From positions 157,533-221,532 of the forward strand of contig NZ_JABFOE010000006.1 of NCBI RefSeq assembly GCF_013116745.1: 64,000 bases of DNA, written 5' to 3'. The position numbers and the translations under genes are program-made. The notes under the pieces were generated by a model. It did no database searches. It worked only from the letters and a program-made list of their open reading frames with translations, and was not told the DNA's origin. The stretch comes from Arthrobacter sp. 260 (GTDB lineage: Bacteria > Actinomycetota > Actinomycetes > Actinomycetales > Micrococcaceae). Below are positions 16,196-25,299 of the stretch, in pieces (the first letter of the stretch is position 1; every line of letters begins with the position of its first letter).

Positions 16196-16217
16196 GCAAC
16201 CCAAACGATTGGGTTGC
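16196..16217. promoter_or_regulatory. LacI-type operator, near-perfect palindrome
   Basis: GCAACCCAA, then ACGA, then TTGGGTTGC: 9-base arms match exactly around a 4-base centre with the CG step expected of LacI-family operators. It lies between the repressor gene and the asparaginase operon. Confidence 0.75.
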
Positions 16218-16300
16218 ATGTCCAGCAGGACAGATACGTCAGCTACTGGGGCCAATCAACACCGGATGCGAGTCCTGACCGGACCTGAATTGCCACCTAC

Positions 16301-16311
16301 CCAAACGATTG
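16301..16311. promoter_or_regulatory. second LacI-type half-conserved operator
   Basis: CCAAACGATTG repeats the core of the palindrome 105 bases upstream. The core is flanked by weaker arms. It lies 33 bases before the asparaginase start, so binding here would block the promoter or the leader. Confidence 0.6.
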
Positions 16312-16344
16312 TGTAAAGGCGTGTCGAACGAGATGGAGGTGATC

Positions 16345-17406
16345 ATGAACGCTGGCGAGGAACAGTACGTGGTGCTGCTGGCTACCGGTGGCACCATTGC
16401 TTCCCGTAATTCTGCAGCAGCCGGCGGCGCGACAGTCGCCGAGGACTCCGGCGAGGTGCTGCTGCAGAGTACGGGGTACGGATCGATCCCGGTCAAGGTG
16501 GTCGATGTGATGCGGAAGGGCTCCTACCGGCTCACCTTCCCGGACATGCTGGACATCTGTTCCGAGGTCAAAACCGCGCTGCGCGACCCGCTGGTGGTGG
16601 GCGTCGTCGTCACCCACGGGACCGACACCACCGAGGAAACCTCCTACCTCGCCGATCTGCTCCACAACGACTGGCGACCCGTGGTTTTCACCGGCGCCCA
16701 GTACGCCGCCGATCACCCCACCCCTGATGGTCCCGATAACCTGCGGCGCGCCATCGCCGTCGCTACCTCCCGTGATGCTGGCGGTCGGGGCGCCCTGGTC
16801 AGCTTCGCCGGGCAGATCTTCCATTCGGCGGGCGTGCGGAAGGTTCATACCACCGCCCATGCGGCCTTCGACAGTCCCGACAGCATCCCGGCTGGCAGCG
16901 TCACCGCCACCGGCGTCGTGTCGATGGACTCCCGCCCGGGCCGCTTCGACCCCCTGCCCGCCCCCCAGACAGGCGAAGATGTCGGTTTCCCCCGAACCGA
17001 CGTCGTCGCCTCCTACCCCGGTGCCGATGCAGTGATGATCGAGGCTGCACTGGCGGCGGGGGCAGCAGGAATCGTGCTGGAGGCCACGGGGATCGGCAAC
17101 GCCAACCCGGTCATATGCGCGGCGGTCGCGGAGGCGACGGCCGGAGGCGCCGTCGTCGTCACCAGTACGCGGGTCCATGCCGGACCTGTGGTGCCGGTCT
17201 ATGGTACGGGCGGCGGGAAGGACCTTCTCGCCGCGGGGGCGATCCCGTCCGGGCTCCTCCGCCCCGGGCAGGCGAGGATTCTGCTGCAACTGCTTCTCAG
17301 CCTCGGGATGACCCGCCCCCTTATCGAACAACATTTCCACCGGCGGGGCCTCCTGGTCCCGCCGGAGAAAGACACCCCGACCGCTTTGACCCCATCGAAA
17401 GGTTGA
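16345..17406 (+). CDS. asparaginase family protein (type I/II L-asparaginase fold)
   Basis: A 353-residue asparaginase. The two nucleophile motifs are clear: LLATGGTIAS (Thr near residue 14) and VVTHGTDTTEET (near 95). The C-terminal domain has the typical GNANPVICAAV segment. There is no signal peptide, so it is cytoplasmic. The start is ATG 16345, preceded by GGAGGTGATC, an almost ideal Shine-Dalgarno. Enzymes of this family hydrolyse asparagine, glutamine and some half-amides. It leads an operon with a polysaccharide-deacetylase-fold hydrolase, a transporter and two dehydrogenases; a half-amide substrate is plausible. Confidence 0.9.
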   Translation: MNAGEEQYVVLLATGGTIASRNSAAAGGATVAEDSGEVLLQSTGYGSIPVKVVDVMRKGSYRLTFPDMLDICSEVKTALRDPLVVGVVVTHGTDTTEETSYLADLLHNDWRPVVFTGAQYAADHPTPDGPDNLRRAIAVATSRDAGGRGALVSFAGQIFHSAGVRKVHTTAHAAFDSPDSIPAGSVTATGVVSMDSRPGRFDPLPAPQTGEDVGFPRTDVVASYPGADAVMIEAALAAGAAGIVLEATGIGNANPVICAAVAEATAGGAVVVTSTRVHAGPVVPVYGTGGGKDLLAAGAIPSGLLRPGQARILLQLLLSLGMTRPLIEQHFHRRGLLVPPEKDTPTALTPSKG

Positions 17407-17409
17407 CCC

Positions 17410-18300
17410 ATGACAAAGAACATACAGATTGCATTCGGCGTAGACGTCGACGCCGTTGCCGGCATGCTCGGCTCCTACGGCGGCGAGGACTCCCCCTGCG
17501 ACATCTCGCGCGGGCTGTTCAGCGGTGAGGTGGGAGGTCCCCGCATTCTCCGGCTTTTCGAAAAGTACAACCTTCCCTCCACCTGGTTCATCCCGGGACA
17601 CTCACTGGAGACGTTTCCTGAACTGACCCGGATGGTGGTGGAGGCAGGTCACGAGATCGGGGTTCACGGCTACTCCCACGAAAACCCGATTGCGATGACC
17701 CGTGAGCAGGAAACGGCCATCCTTGACCGGTCGATCGAACTCATTGAGCAGGTCTCAGGGAAGCGCCCCACCGGGTATGTGGCGCCGTGGTGGGAGTTCT
17801 CAACCATCACCAACGAGATCCTGCTGGAGCGGGGCATCAAGTACGACCACTCCCTGATGCACAACGACTTCGAGCCGTACTACGTACGGGTGGGCGACAG
17901 CTGGACGAAGATCGATTACAGCAAGCCCGCCGAGGCGTGGATGAAACCTCTGGTTCGCGGCCATGAAACGGACCTGGTGGAGATCCCAGCCAACTGGTAC
18001 CTGGACGATCTGCCTCCCATGATGTTCATCAAGGCGGCGCCCAACTCGCACGGATTCGTCAATCCCCGCGACATCGAGCAGATGTGGAAGGACCAGTTCG
18101 ACTGGGTGTACCAGGAAATGGACGACGCCGTCTTCACCATGACCATCCACCCCGACGTGTCGGGCCGCCCCCAGGTCCTCCTCATGCTCGAGCGCCTCAT
18201 CCAGCACTTCAACTCGCACGACGGCGTCACCTGGCGGACCTTCGACCAGATCGCCGACAAGTTCCTGTCCGACAATCCCAGAAAGGAAGCCAACTCATGA
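17410..18300 (+). CDS. polysaccharide deacetylase-fold hydrolase (possible cyclic imidase / PuuE-like)
   Basis: A 296-residue NodB-homology hydrolase without a signal peptide. Metal ligands are Asp in FGVDVDA (residues 10-14) and the two His of [11 protein letters not shown] (near 79-89); the catalytic region continues with [11 protein letters not shown] and [10 protein letters not shown]. This short, cytoplasmic type resembles bacterial imidases and the PuuE allantoinase group more than secreted chitin or peptidoglycan deacetylases. It follows asparaginase by 3 bases and overlaps the MFS gene by four, so the three act together. Confidence 0.82.
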   Translation: MTKNIQIAFGVDVDAVAGMLGSYGGEDSPCDISRGLFSGEVGGPRILRLFEKYNLPSTWFIPGHSLETFPELTRMVVEAGHEIGVHGYSHENPIAMTREQETAILDRSIELIEQVSGKRPTGYVAPWWEFSTITNEILLERGIKYDHSLMHNDFEPYYVRVGDSWTKIDYSKPAEAWMKPLVRGHETDLVEIPANWYLDDLPPMMFIKAAPNSHGFVNPRDIEQMWKDQFDWVYQEMDDAVFTMTIHPDVSGRPQVLLMLERLIQHFNSHDGVTWRTFDQIADKFLSDNPRKEANS

Positions 18301-19676
18301 AGGCTCCGGCACTCATCGACCTGTCCACGCCCACCGCTGACGAAAAACGCGCGCTGCCCATCTTCAGCAAGAAAAATACCAACACGGCAATGATCCTGGC
18401 CCTGCTCGCATGGACCATCGCGGTCTTTGACTACGGCTTGTTCGGCACCCTGCTTCCCGCCATGCAGGAGGAATTCGGCTGGACCGAGACCGAGGCCTAC
18501 GCGATCAACACCTGGATTGCTGTCGGCACGGCGATCGTCTGCTTCGGCATCGGACCGGTGATCGACCGGCTCGGCCGCCGCAAGGGAATGATGCTCACGG
18601 TGGGTGGCACCGCCGTCGTCTCAGCGCTCACCTCAGTGATTCCTGCCGGCCTCGGTTTCATCAGCAACGCCATGCTCGTGGTGGTTCGTTCCTTCGGCGG
18701 ACTGGGATTCTCCGAGCAGGCAGTCAACGCCACCTACATGAACGAAGTTTTCCAGGTCACCGAGGATGAAAAGAAGCGCAAGCGTCCCGGCTTCTACTAC
18801 TCCTTCGTCCAGGGCGGCTGGCCGCTGGGATTCCTGCTTGCAGCAGCCCTTGCCTTCGCCTTCCTGCCAGCACTCGGCTGGCGTGCCCTGTACATCATGG
18901 CGGCCATCCCCGCGGCGGTCATCGTGTACCTGATCGCCAAGAAGCTCAAGGAAACTCCTCAGTTTGAACTGCACGAGAAGCTGACCCAGCTGGAGAAATC
19001 CGGCGATGTCGACGAAGCCCACGCACTCGCCGGCTCCTTCGGTGTCCAGCACTCCTCGACTGCTCCCCTGAAGCGCATCTGGGAACCACAGCTGCGGCGC
19101 AATACGATCGTCTTCTCGCTCGCCTGGATCGTGAACTTCTTCGGCATCATGGTCTTCAGCATCCTGGGTTCCTCAGTGCTGGTGAACTCCCGCGGAGTGG
19201 AACTGTCCGATGCCTTCTGGATGCTGATCGTCATCAACGCACTGGCTTACTTCGGCTATGTCTTCCACGGCTGGTTCGGCGATGTCATTGGCCGGAAGAA
19301 GACCATCATTATCGGCTGGATCATCTCGGGTATTTCCTTCTCGGTGATGCTCAGCCCCATCGCTTCCACCCCCTTCCTCATCATCCTCACCTACGGCGTC
19401 GGACTCTTCTTCCTGGTGGGACCCTACGCGGCCATCCAGTACTTCATGGCCGAGTGCTACCCGGTCAGCTGCCGGGCCACCGGGTTGGCGTTCATTGGAG
19501 CGATGAGCCAGCCGGGCATCATCCTCGGCGGAGCGTTGTTCACCGTCGTGACCGCTGCAGCAGGGACCACTGCTGCGGCTCTGTGGGTGGGCGCCCTCGG
19601 CACCCTGGTTTCCGGGTTGCTGATGATGATGGCGAAGCCCATCCCCAAGGAGCTGCTGGAGGACCCGAGTGTCTGA
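18297..19676 (+). CDS. MFS transporter
   Basis: A 459-residue major facilitator with 12 predicted spans. The loop 2-3 signature DRLGRRKGM and its later counterpart GDVIGRKKT are both present. N-terminal [15 protein letters not shown] is like the sialate/aromatic-acid symporter branch. ATG 18297 overlaps the deacetylase stop; the SDR downstream starts inside its last codons. Being in the asparaginase-hydrolase operon suggests import of that pathway's substrate. Confidence 0.88.
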   Translation: MKAPALIDLSTPTADEKRALPIFSKKNTNTAMILALLAWTIAVFDYGLFGTLLPAMQEEFGWTETEAYAINTWIAVGTAIVCFGIGPVIDRLGRRKGMMLTVGGTAVVSALTSVIPAGLGFISNAMLVVVRSFGGLGFSEQAVNATYMNEVFQVTEDEKKRKRPGFYYSFVQGGWPLGFLLAAALAFAFLPALGWRALYIMAAIPAAVIVYLIAKKLKETPQFELHEKLTQLEKSGDVDEAHALAGSFGVQHSSTAPLKRIWEPQLRRNTIVFSLAWIVNFFGIMVFSILGSSVLVNSRGVELSDAFWMLIVINALAYFGYVFHGWFGDVIGRKKTIIIGWIISGISFSVMLSPIASTPFLIILTYGVGLFFLVGPYAAIQYFMAECYPVSCRATGLAFIGAMSQPGIILGGALFTVVTAAAGTTAAALWVGALGTLVSGLLMMMAKPIPKELLEDPSV

Positions 19677-20433
19677 GTCCCCTGTAGCCATCATTACCGG
19701 CGCTGCGAGTGGTATTGGACGAGCTCTCGCCGTCCACTACGCGCAGCGCGGGGTCCGCTCGGTCATCGGCACCTTTTCCGGCGATCCGCACGACCCGGAG
19801 GAGACCCTCCGCCTGGTCGAGCGGGCCGGAGGCCAGGCCGTCATCCAGGAAGTGGACGTCAGGAACACCGAGTCGGTGGAAACCTTCGCAGATCGGGCGC
19901 TCAATGATTTTGGGCGGCTCGACTACGCGGTAGCCAACGCAGGCGTCCTGCGCAATGCTTCCCTGGATGAGCTCACCGACTCTCGCTGGAACGACATGCT
20001 CGACGTCGATCTAACCGGCGTGCTGCGGACCCTGCGGGCCGGCTCCACCCGTATGGACGAGGGCGGCGCGATGGTCGCCGTCTCGTCCATCGCGGGTGGA
20101 GTCTACGGCTGGGAGGAGCATGCGCACTACGCGGCCGCCAAAGCGGGAATTCTTGGTCTGGTCAGGAGTGTCGCCGTCGAACTGGGTCCCCGCGGAATCC
20201 GGGCCAATGTGGTAATTCCCGGGCTTATCGAAACCCCTCAGTCCCTGGATCCGGTGAACTCATTGGGGCCGGACGGCCTGGAGCGCGCGGGCCAGGACAT
20301 CCCGTGGGGTCGCGTGGGCCGACCTGAGGAGGTCGCCAGTGTGATTGGGTTCCTCACCTCAGCCGACGCCGCCTACGTGACCGGGCAGTCGCTGATTGTC
20401 GACGGCGGCCTCACCGTCAAGATGAAGGCATGA
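19669..20433 (+). CDS. SDR family oxidoreductase
   Basis: A 254-residue classical short-chain dehydrogenase/reductase. Cofactor motif TGAASGIG (residues 10-17), NAG (near 88) and active-site VSSIAGGVYG with YAAAK (near 152) are all present. It starts at GTG 19669, eight bases inside the MFS gene, and overlaps the next SDR by four. Its substrate is probably a hydroxy or keto acid derived from the imported compound; this is inferred from the operon only. Confidence 0.9.
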   Translation: MSESPVAIITGAASGIGRALAVHYAQRGVRSVIGTFSGDPHDPEETLRLVERAGGQAVIQEVDVRNTESVETFADRALNDFGRLDYAVANAGVLRNASLDELTDSRWNDMLDVDLTGVLRTLRAGSTRMDEGGAMVAVSSIAGGVYGWEEHAHYAAAKAGILGLVRSVAVELGPRGIRANVVIPGLIETPQSLDPVNSLGPDGLERAGQDIPWGRVGRPEEVASVIGFLTSADAAYVTGQSLIVDGGLTVKMKA

Positions 20434-21128
20434 GCACCGCGCGGACCGTCGTCGTCACCGGCGGCGGAAGCGGCATCGGGGCGGCGATCGCCGAGGCCTT
20501 CCGGGAGACCGGTTCGCGGGTGGTGGTGCTGGATCGGACGCCCTCACCCCACTCGATCACCGTTGATGTGGGCGACGAGGCCAGCGTGGTGGCCGGCTTC
20601 GCCGCGGCACGGGCAGAGCTGGGCAGGATCGACGTCTTGGTCAACAGTGCGGGACTGCTCACGGAATCACCGCTCCAGGACATGTCGCTGGCCCGGTGGC
20701 AGGAGACCATCACGGTCGATCTGACGGGGGTTTTCCTCTGCTGCCGTGAGGTGGTCGCCGAGATGCGTGAGAACAAGTGGGGACGGATCATCAACATTTC
20801 GTCCCAGCTGGGCATCAAGGGCGGCACCGGCCTCAGCCATTACAGTGCGGCGAAGGCGGGCCTGATCGGTATGACCAAGTCCCTCGCTCTCGAGGTGGCT
20901 GGTGACAACGTGCTGGTCAACTGCATTGCGCCGGGACCGATCGAAACGCCGCTGGTAGAGGGAATCTCCGAGGCCTGGAAGGCGGCCAAACGGAAGGAGC
21001 TGCCGCTGGGGCGTTTTGGCACACCGGCGGAGGTTGCTCCCGTCGCTTTGCTGCTTGCCAGCGATCCCGGCGGCAACCTCTTCGTCGGCCAGACGCTGGG
21101 GCCCAACTCCGGTGACGTGATGCAGTGA
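20430..21128 (+). CDS. SDR family oxidoreductase (second)
   Basis: A 232-residue classical SDR. TGGGSGIG (residues 9-16), NSAG, and ISSQLGIKG with YSAAK are in place. It ends with a short NSGDVMQ tail instead of the usual longer C-terminus. Distinct from its neighbour in sequence, it could catalyse a sequential step or be the other half of a heteromer. It starts in a four-base overlap with the first SDR. Confidence 0.88.
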   Translation: MSTARTVVVTGGGSGIGAAIAEAFRETGSRVVVLDRTPSPHSITVDVGDEASVVAGFAAARAELGRIDVLVNSAGLLTESPLQDMSLARWQETITVDLTGVFLCCREVVAEMRENKWGRIINISSQLGIKGGTGLSHYSAAKAGLIGMTKSLALEVAGDNVLVNCIAPGPIETPLVEGISEAWKAAKRKELPLGRFGTPAEVAPVALLLASDPGGNLFVGQTLGPNSGDVMQ

Positions 21129-21172
21129 TAATTCCCCGTATCTCTCTCGCAAGTGCAATGAGAGGCCAGTAA

Positions 21173-21529
21173 ATGTGCGGCGCCTGCGGACGGACGGTCA
21201 CTGCCGATGAGGTGCTCGGCCCAGTCAGCACCCTTCGCCACCGGCTGATCGCGGCGCAAACCATCAACGCCCTCTGCCACGGCCTGCCAGGTATCCCCAG
21301 CGTTCAAGCTGCTGGGGATACCTGGCTGGTTCGCGGAGTGACCGGCGCCGTCACCCAATGCGCCACGGTCAATGACGTATGGCTGACCCTCCTGCAGGAC
21401 CCCGCGGTGCTGCCTCACTCGGACAGACTGCGGCAGCGGCTACGGGCCCGGCTTCTGAACGAAACCGGCGTCGCCTTGAACGTCGTCGCCGCCGGGCTTC
21501 AGCTGAGCGACATGCCTACTCCGCTTTAG
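21173..21529 (+). CDS. small conserved-looking protein with paired cysteines, function unknown
   Basis: A 118-residue protein not recognised. It begins MCGACGRTV, a CxxC pair that may bind zinc or be a redox site, and has two further cysteines (LCHG and TQCA). The rest is helical with a Leu/Arg-rich segment (DRLRQRLRARLLNE). GAGAGG at 21161-21166 gives it a good ribosome binding site. It follows the second SDR by 44 bases on the same strand, so may belong to the operon, or be a stand-alone gene. The next gene is convergent. Confidence 0.65.
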   Translation: MCGACGRTVTADEVLGPVSTLRHRLIAAQTINALCHGLPGIPSVQAAGDTWLVRGVTGAVTQCATVNDVWLTLLQDPAVLPHSDRLRQRLRARLLNETGVALNVVAAGLQLSDMPTPL

Positions 21530-21547
21530 CCCTCTGGCCTGCGCCAG

Positions 21548-22783
21548 TTAGTTGGCGAAGACATCCTGCAGCTTGTCCTCGGGAGTCCAGAGACCCAACG
21601 ATTCGCCGCCGTTGTTCAGCAACGACGCCGTCCCGCCGTTGTAGTAGGCCTCCGGGGTGTTGGTTCCGGGACCGGTGTAGACCCGCAGTTCGGCACCTGC
21701 ATCGAGCACATATCCGTCACCGACGGTGAGGATGTTGTTGGCGGCGTCCCGAAGGAGATACCCGCTCACGTCAATGCTCCTGGTGATCGCATTGCGCAGC
21801 AGGACATGCTCGCCGGTTTCGGGCTGGACGTCGTCGCCGGCCGGGTTGTTCACCGAGTCGACAATTTCCACGCCGCTGCCGGGAAACACCGGCGCCCCCT
21901 TGAGATACCGGACGTTCTGGATAGGGAAGTCGGTGGTGACGGCGTCGACTCCCAGGTCGATCGACGCCTGGACCGCCTCAGGCGAGTTCACCGTGTAGAC
22001 GCCGAGCACCAGACCTCCCGCCTTGACGTCGCTGACATTCTGCGGCGTCAGGACACGGTAGTTGGTCCCCACGGAATCGGCGAAGGTAGCCCAGGAGGCC
22101 AGCACTGCGGGGCCCGGCACCACCCCGGCCAGCTGTTGGAGTTCAATGTCCGGTGCAATCCCGGCGAACGTCCGGTTGGAACCTTCATCAAACCCGAGGA
22201 CCTGCACCTTGTCAGCTGCGACGAGGCGCTGCCAGGTCTTGTCGGTGCGCAGTTCGTCGGCCACCAGCTGCTCGATGCCCGGCGAGTTCACCGGCGACTT
22301 GATTTCGATGTAGACACCGGTCTTGGTGGTGGCGACCTTCGCCGCGTCGTCGAGGTGCGGAATGCGTTCACCGACGAACTGGTCGTCGAAGTAGGAACCG
22401 GCGTCGAGCTGCTGCAGCTCGGCCCAGGTGAAGGAGGTAATCGGGTCGGTGGCGCGGTCCGGAAAGACGTCCTCGACATTGGTGGTGCGCGCCGGGGTGT
22501 CATCGTGGAAGAGGAACGGCACACCGTCGGAGCTGAGCTGGACATCGATTTCAAAGAAATCGGCGCCGGATTTACGGCCGTCCTTGAACGCGGCAACAGT
22601 GTTCTCCGGCGCGGTTCCGGCCGCGCCGCGATGCCCGATAAGGATAGGTGGTGCGTCGTCCTGTGCCGGAGCCGCAGGAGCCTGGACAGGAGCCTGCGCC
22701 GACGCGGCGGGCGCTGCCAGGAGGGTGAGGCCCACCGCCGCGGCGGCTGTGCCGGTGAGGGTCTTGGCGAAACGGGATGCCAT
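21548..22783 (-). CDS. secreted glycerophosphodiester phosphodiesterase with C-terminal lamin-tail-like domain
   Basis: A 411-residue exported enzyme. Residues 1-30 form a Sec signal peptide ending ASAQAP. The GDPD barrel has the catalytic IGHRGAAGTAPENT (near 50), EIDVQLSSDG and FLFHDD blocks; it would cut glycerophosphodiesters to alcohol and glycerol-3-phosphate. From about 300 on there is a beta-rich LTD-like domain (GEHVLLRNAITRSIDVSGYL). ATG 22783 was chosen because it begins the signal peptide and has AAGGGA before it; 20 additional residues upstream are not signal-like. Confidence 0.88.
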   Translation of the reverse strand: MASRFAKTLTGTAAAAVGLTLLAAPAASAQAPVQAPAAPAQDDAPPILIGHRGAAGTAPENTVAAFKDGRKSGADFFEIDVQLSSDGVPFLFHDDTPARTTNVEDVFPDRATDPITSFTWAELQQLDAGSYFDDQFVGERIPHLDDAAKVATTKTGVYIEIKSPVNSPGIEQLVADELRTDKTWQRLVAADKVQVLGFDEGSNRTFAGIAPDIELQQLAGVVPGPAVLASWATFADSVGTNYRVLTPQNVSDVKAGGLVLGVYTVNSPEAVQASIDLGVDAVTTDFPIQNVRYLKGAPVFPGSGVEIVDSVNNPAGDDVQPETGEHVLLRNAITRSIDVSGYLLRDAANNILTVGDGYVLDAGAELRVYTGPGTNTPEAYYNGGTASLLNNGGESLGLWTPEDKLQDVFAN

Positions 22784-22897
22784 AGAAGATGTTCCCTTCG
22801 TTGTGGTGGGGCGAGATCCCCTCCTCCACAGACGCTGCCTCACCAGGACATCCCGGACATCAATACCGGGTAAACGGAGCGTGAAAGCTCGCCGCGG

Positions 22898-23632
22898 CTA
22901 CTCTGCCGCGTACCGGTCCACAAAGTTCCGCAGGATGGCAGACGGCCATTCCACCCGGGAGGCTCGGGCGCGGGCCATGTAGTCCTCGGCCTCTTCGGGC
23001 GGGAAATACCCTGCATTGCGGTACACGTCGATGCGCTGCACCAGCCCGTCGACGTCGAGTTCTGGATGAAACTGGGTGGCATACAGGTTCTCGCGGATGC
23101 GGAACATCTGGACCGGGCAGCTGGCCGAGGAGGCCAGCAGTACCGCCCCCACCGGCAGGGTGGTGCAAGCCTCCTTGTGGCCCACGAAGGCATCGAACGA
23201 CGCCGGGACGCCTGACAGCAGCGGATCTTCCGCGCCGGCGGGGGTTACGGTGATCGACGCCGGCCCAATCGGTTCGGCGAAGGTCCTGTCGATGAGCGCC
23301 CCCTGGTGCCGGCCGAGCGTCCCGACGCCATAGCAGGCGCCCAGGAACGGGAAGTCGGCCGCGACCACCCGGTCCAGCAACTCCCCAATCTCGCGTTCCA
23401 CCCGCCGCTGCACGCCGGATTTATCCTCCTCGGGATCGGAGGAGTTAAAAGGGCTGCCGCCCACGATGATCCCGGAATAGTGGTTCAGGTCGAGGTGCGG
23501 GATCGGACCGGATTCGGCCCGGACGCGGTGCAGCTGATCCGGTGCGAGTCCGCCGAAGCGCTGGAACGCCTGGTACTCGCCGTCGGCGGCGGCGTCCTCG
23601 GCACGGGTGGCTAGCAACAGAAACGGTTTCAC
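22898..23632 (-). CDS. class I glutamine amidotransferase-like protein
   Basis: A 244-residue GATase-1 domain. The nucleophile lies in LGACYGVGT (near 95-103) and the His-Glu pair in ATQFHPELD (near 183-191). The organisation matches stand-alone GMP-synthase-like amidotransferases (often called glutamine amidotransferase). GTG 23632 is the start. No synthetase gene is adjacent, so its amination partner or alternative hydrolytic role is unknown. It is divergent from the monooxygenase gene. Confidence 0.85.
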   Translation of the reverse strand: MKPFLLLATRAEDAAADGEYQAFQRFGGLAPDQLHRVRAESGPIPHLDLNHYSGIIVGGSPFNSSDPEEDKSGVQRRVEREIGELLDRVVAADFPFLGACYGVGTLGRHQGALIDRTFAEPIGPASITVTPAGAEDPLLSGVPASFDAFVGHKEACTTLPVGAVLLASSASCPVQMFRIRENLYATQFHPELDVDGLVQRIDVYRNAGYFPPEEAEDYMARARASRVEWPSAILRNFVDRYAAE

Positions 23633-23669
23633 CTGTCGAGACTACTGCCCGTCAGCCACGATAGTGGCG

Positions 23670-23710
23670 CCACCGCACAAAAGCGGTGGGGCAACCCCGT
23701 CGCTGCGGGG
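23670..23710. promoter_or_regulatory. pair of small hairpins between divergent amidotransferase and monooxygenase genes
   Basis: CCACCGC / GCGGTGG around ACAAAA (23670-23689) and CCCCG / CGGGG around six bases (23695-23710). They may be leader structures or terminators for either transcript; no T tract follows. Confidence 0.3.
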
Positions 23711-23757
23711 TACCCACTTTCCCGGAACCCTGAAGTCTCCTGCCTGATAATGGAGTC

Positions 23758-25260
23758 ATGGCCTCCCCCATCGAGCACCTCGACGTCGCCATCATCGGCG
23801 CCGGACTCTCGGGGATCGGTGCCGCACACCGGCTGCGGACCGAATGCCCAGGCAAGACGTTCGCCCTGTTTGAAGCGCGAGCTGCGATCGGCGGCACCTG
23901 GGACCTGTTCCGCTACCCGGGCGTGCGCTCCGACTCCGACATGTACACCCTCAGCTATCCCTGGCGGCCCTGGACGGCCCCGGATGCCATCGCGAACGGC
24001 TCCTCGATCCTGGGCTACCTGCGGGACGAGGTCCGCGAGTCCGACCTGACCCGGCACATCCGATTCAACACCCGGCTGGTGAGCGCCGACTTTTCGTCAT
24101 TGACCGGCCGCTGGACCCTGCAGCTGGAGAAAACGCAACCTGAAGGCTCGACCGTCCAGACACTCACCTGCTCGTTCCTCTACGCCTGCACCGGGTACTA
24201 CAACTACTCCCACGGCCACCAACCCGACTTCCCCGGCCTCGAGTCCTTCACCGGCGCCGTCGTCCACCCCCAGTTCTGGCCCGCGGACCTCGACTACACC
24301 GGCAAGCAGGTGGTGGTGATCGGCAGCGGTGCAACCGCCGTCACCCTCGTTCCGGCCCTTGCCGACGACGCCGCCCACGTCACGATGCTGCAGCGGTCGC
24401 CGTCGTACGTGGTGTCGGTGGGCCAGCGGGACGGGTTCGCCGACACGCTCCGCCGCCTCCTGCCCGCAGCGCTGGCGCACCGGCTGGCTCGTGCCCGCAA
24501 CGTAGTGGTGCCGCTGGCGTTCTACCAGCTGTGCAAACGGGCGCCGCGGCCGGCGAAGGCGTTCCTGCGCGGGCAGGCCCGCTCCCTGCTCGACGACGAT
24601 CAGCAGGTCCGCGACCACTTCACCCCCGCCTACAACCCGTGGGAGCAGCGCCTCTGCGTCGCGCCCGGCGGCGACTTCTACCGCACCCTGGCCTCCGACA
24701 AGGCGTCAGTGGTGACCGACCGGATCGAGCACTTCACACCGCAGGGGATTGTGCTCGCGTCCGGTCGGGAACTCGCGGCGGACGTCGTGGTCACCGCGAC
24801 CGGCCTGTCCCTGCAGCCACTCGGCGGCGCCGAGCTAAGCGTCGACGGCGCGGCAGCGGACCTGGGTGACGCGTGGGTCTACCGGGGTGTCCTGGTGACG
24901 GGGATCCCGAACCTGGGCTATTGCGTGGGGTACACGAACGCGTCGTGGACGCTGCGCTCGGACCTCAGCTCACGGTACGTCTGCCGGCTGCTGAAGCATA
25001 TGGATCGGAAGGGGTACACGGTGGCCGTCCCGGTGCCGGAGCCGGGCATGGTGAGCCGGCCCCTGCTGGATCTCTCGTCCGGATATATGAAGCGGTCCGC
25101 GGAGGTGTTCCATCGGCAGGGCATTGGTCGGCCGTGGACGGTCGGGACGAATTACCTGCTGGATGTCCCTGAGGCGCTACTGGGCGACGTCGGCGCGAAC
25201 ATGGCGTTCGACGTCGTGCCCGCGCCCGTGGCTGCAGCCGGGGCTAGGAAAGTGGCGTAG
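23758..25260 (+). CDS. Baeyer-Villiger-type flavin monooxygenase
   Basis: A 500-residue FAD/NADPH monooxygenase. FAD site IGAGLSGIGAAHRL (near 14-27), the GGTWDLFRYPGVRSDSDM block (near 46-63), the class-defining FTGAVVHPQFWP (FxGxxxHxxxWP, near 163-174) and the NADPH site VVVIGSGATAVTL are all present. This motif set separates BVMOs from related hydroxylases; the ketone substrate is unknown. The last residues (KVA, stop) come from the beginning of a repeat element that continues downstream, so the C-terminus may be strain-variable. Confidence 0.88.
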   Translation: MASPIEHLDVAIIGAGLSGIGAAHRLRTECPGKTFALFEARAAIGGTWDLFRYPGVRSDSDMYTLSYPWRPWTAPDAIANGSSILGYLRDEVRESDLTRHIRFNTRLVSADFSSLTGRWTLQLEKTQPEGSTVQTLTCSFLYACTGYYNYSHGHQPDFPGLESFTGAVVHPQFWPADLDYTGKQVVVIGSGATAVTLVPALADDAAHVTMLQRSPSYVVSVGQRDGFADTLRRLLPAALAHRLARARNVVVPLAFYQLCKRAPRPAKAFLRGQARSLLDDDQQVRDHFTPAYNPWEQRLCVAPGGDFYRTLASDKASVVTDRIEHFTPQGIVLASGRELAADVVVTATGLSLQPLGGAELSVDGAAADLGDAWVYRGVLVTGIPNLGYCVGYTNASWTLRSDLSSRYVCRLLKHMDRKGYTVAVPVPEPGMVSRPLLDLSSGYMKRSAEVFHRQGIGRPWTVGTNYLLDVPEALLGDVGANMAFDVVPAPVAAAGARKVA

Positions 25261-25299
25261 CTACACGGCTGACACCAGAAAAGTGGTCTAGCTGCACGG
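25247..25299. repeat. tandem half-repeat spanning the monooxygenase stop codon
   Basis: GGAAAGTGGCGTAGCTACACGG (25247-25268, 22 bases, quoted here only by its end blocks GGAAAGTGG and CACGG) is repeated as AGAAAAGTGG...CACGG at 25277-25299, about 31 bases later. The first copy carries the TAG stop of the monooxygenase. Confidence 0.6.

Noticed and set aside
16297..17601. 434-residue minus-strand open frame over the asparaginase gene
   Set aside because: Antisense shadow of high-GC coding sequence, Gly/Asp/His rich without motifs; the plus strand has both asparaginase nucleophile motifs.
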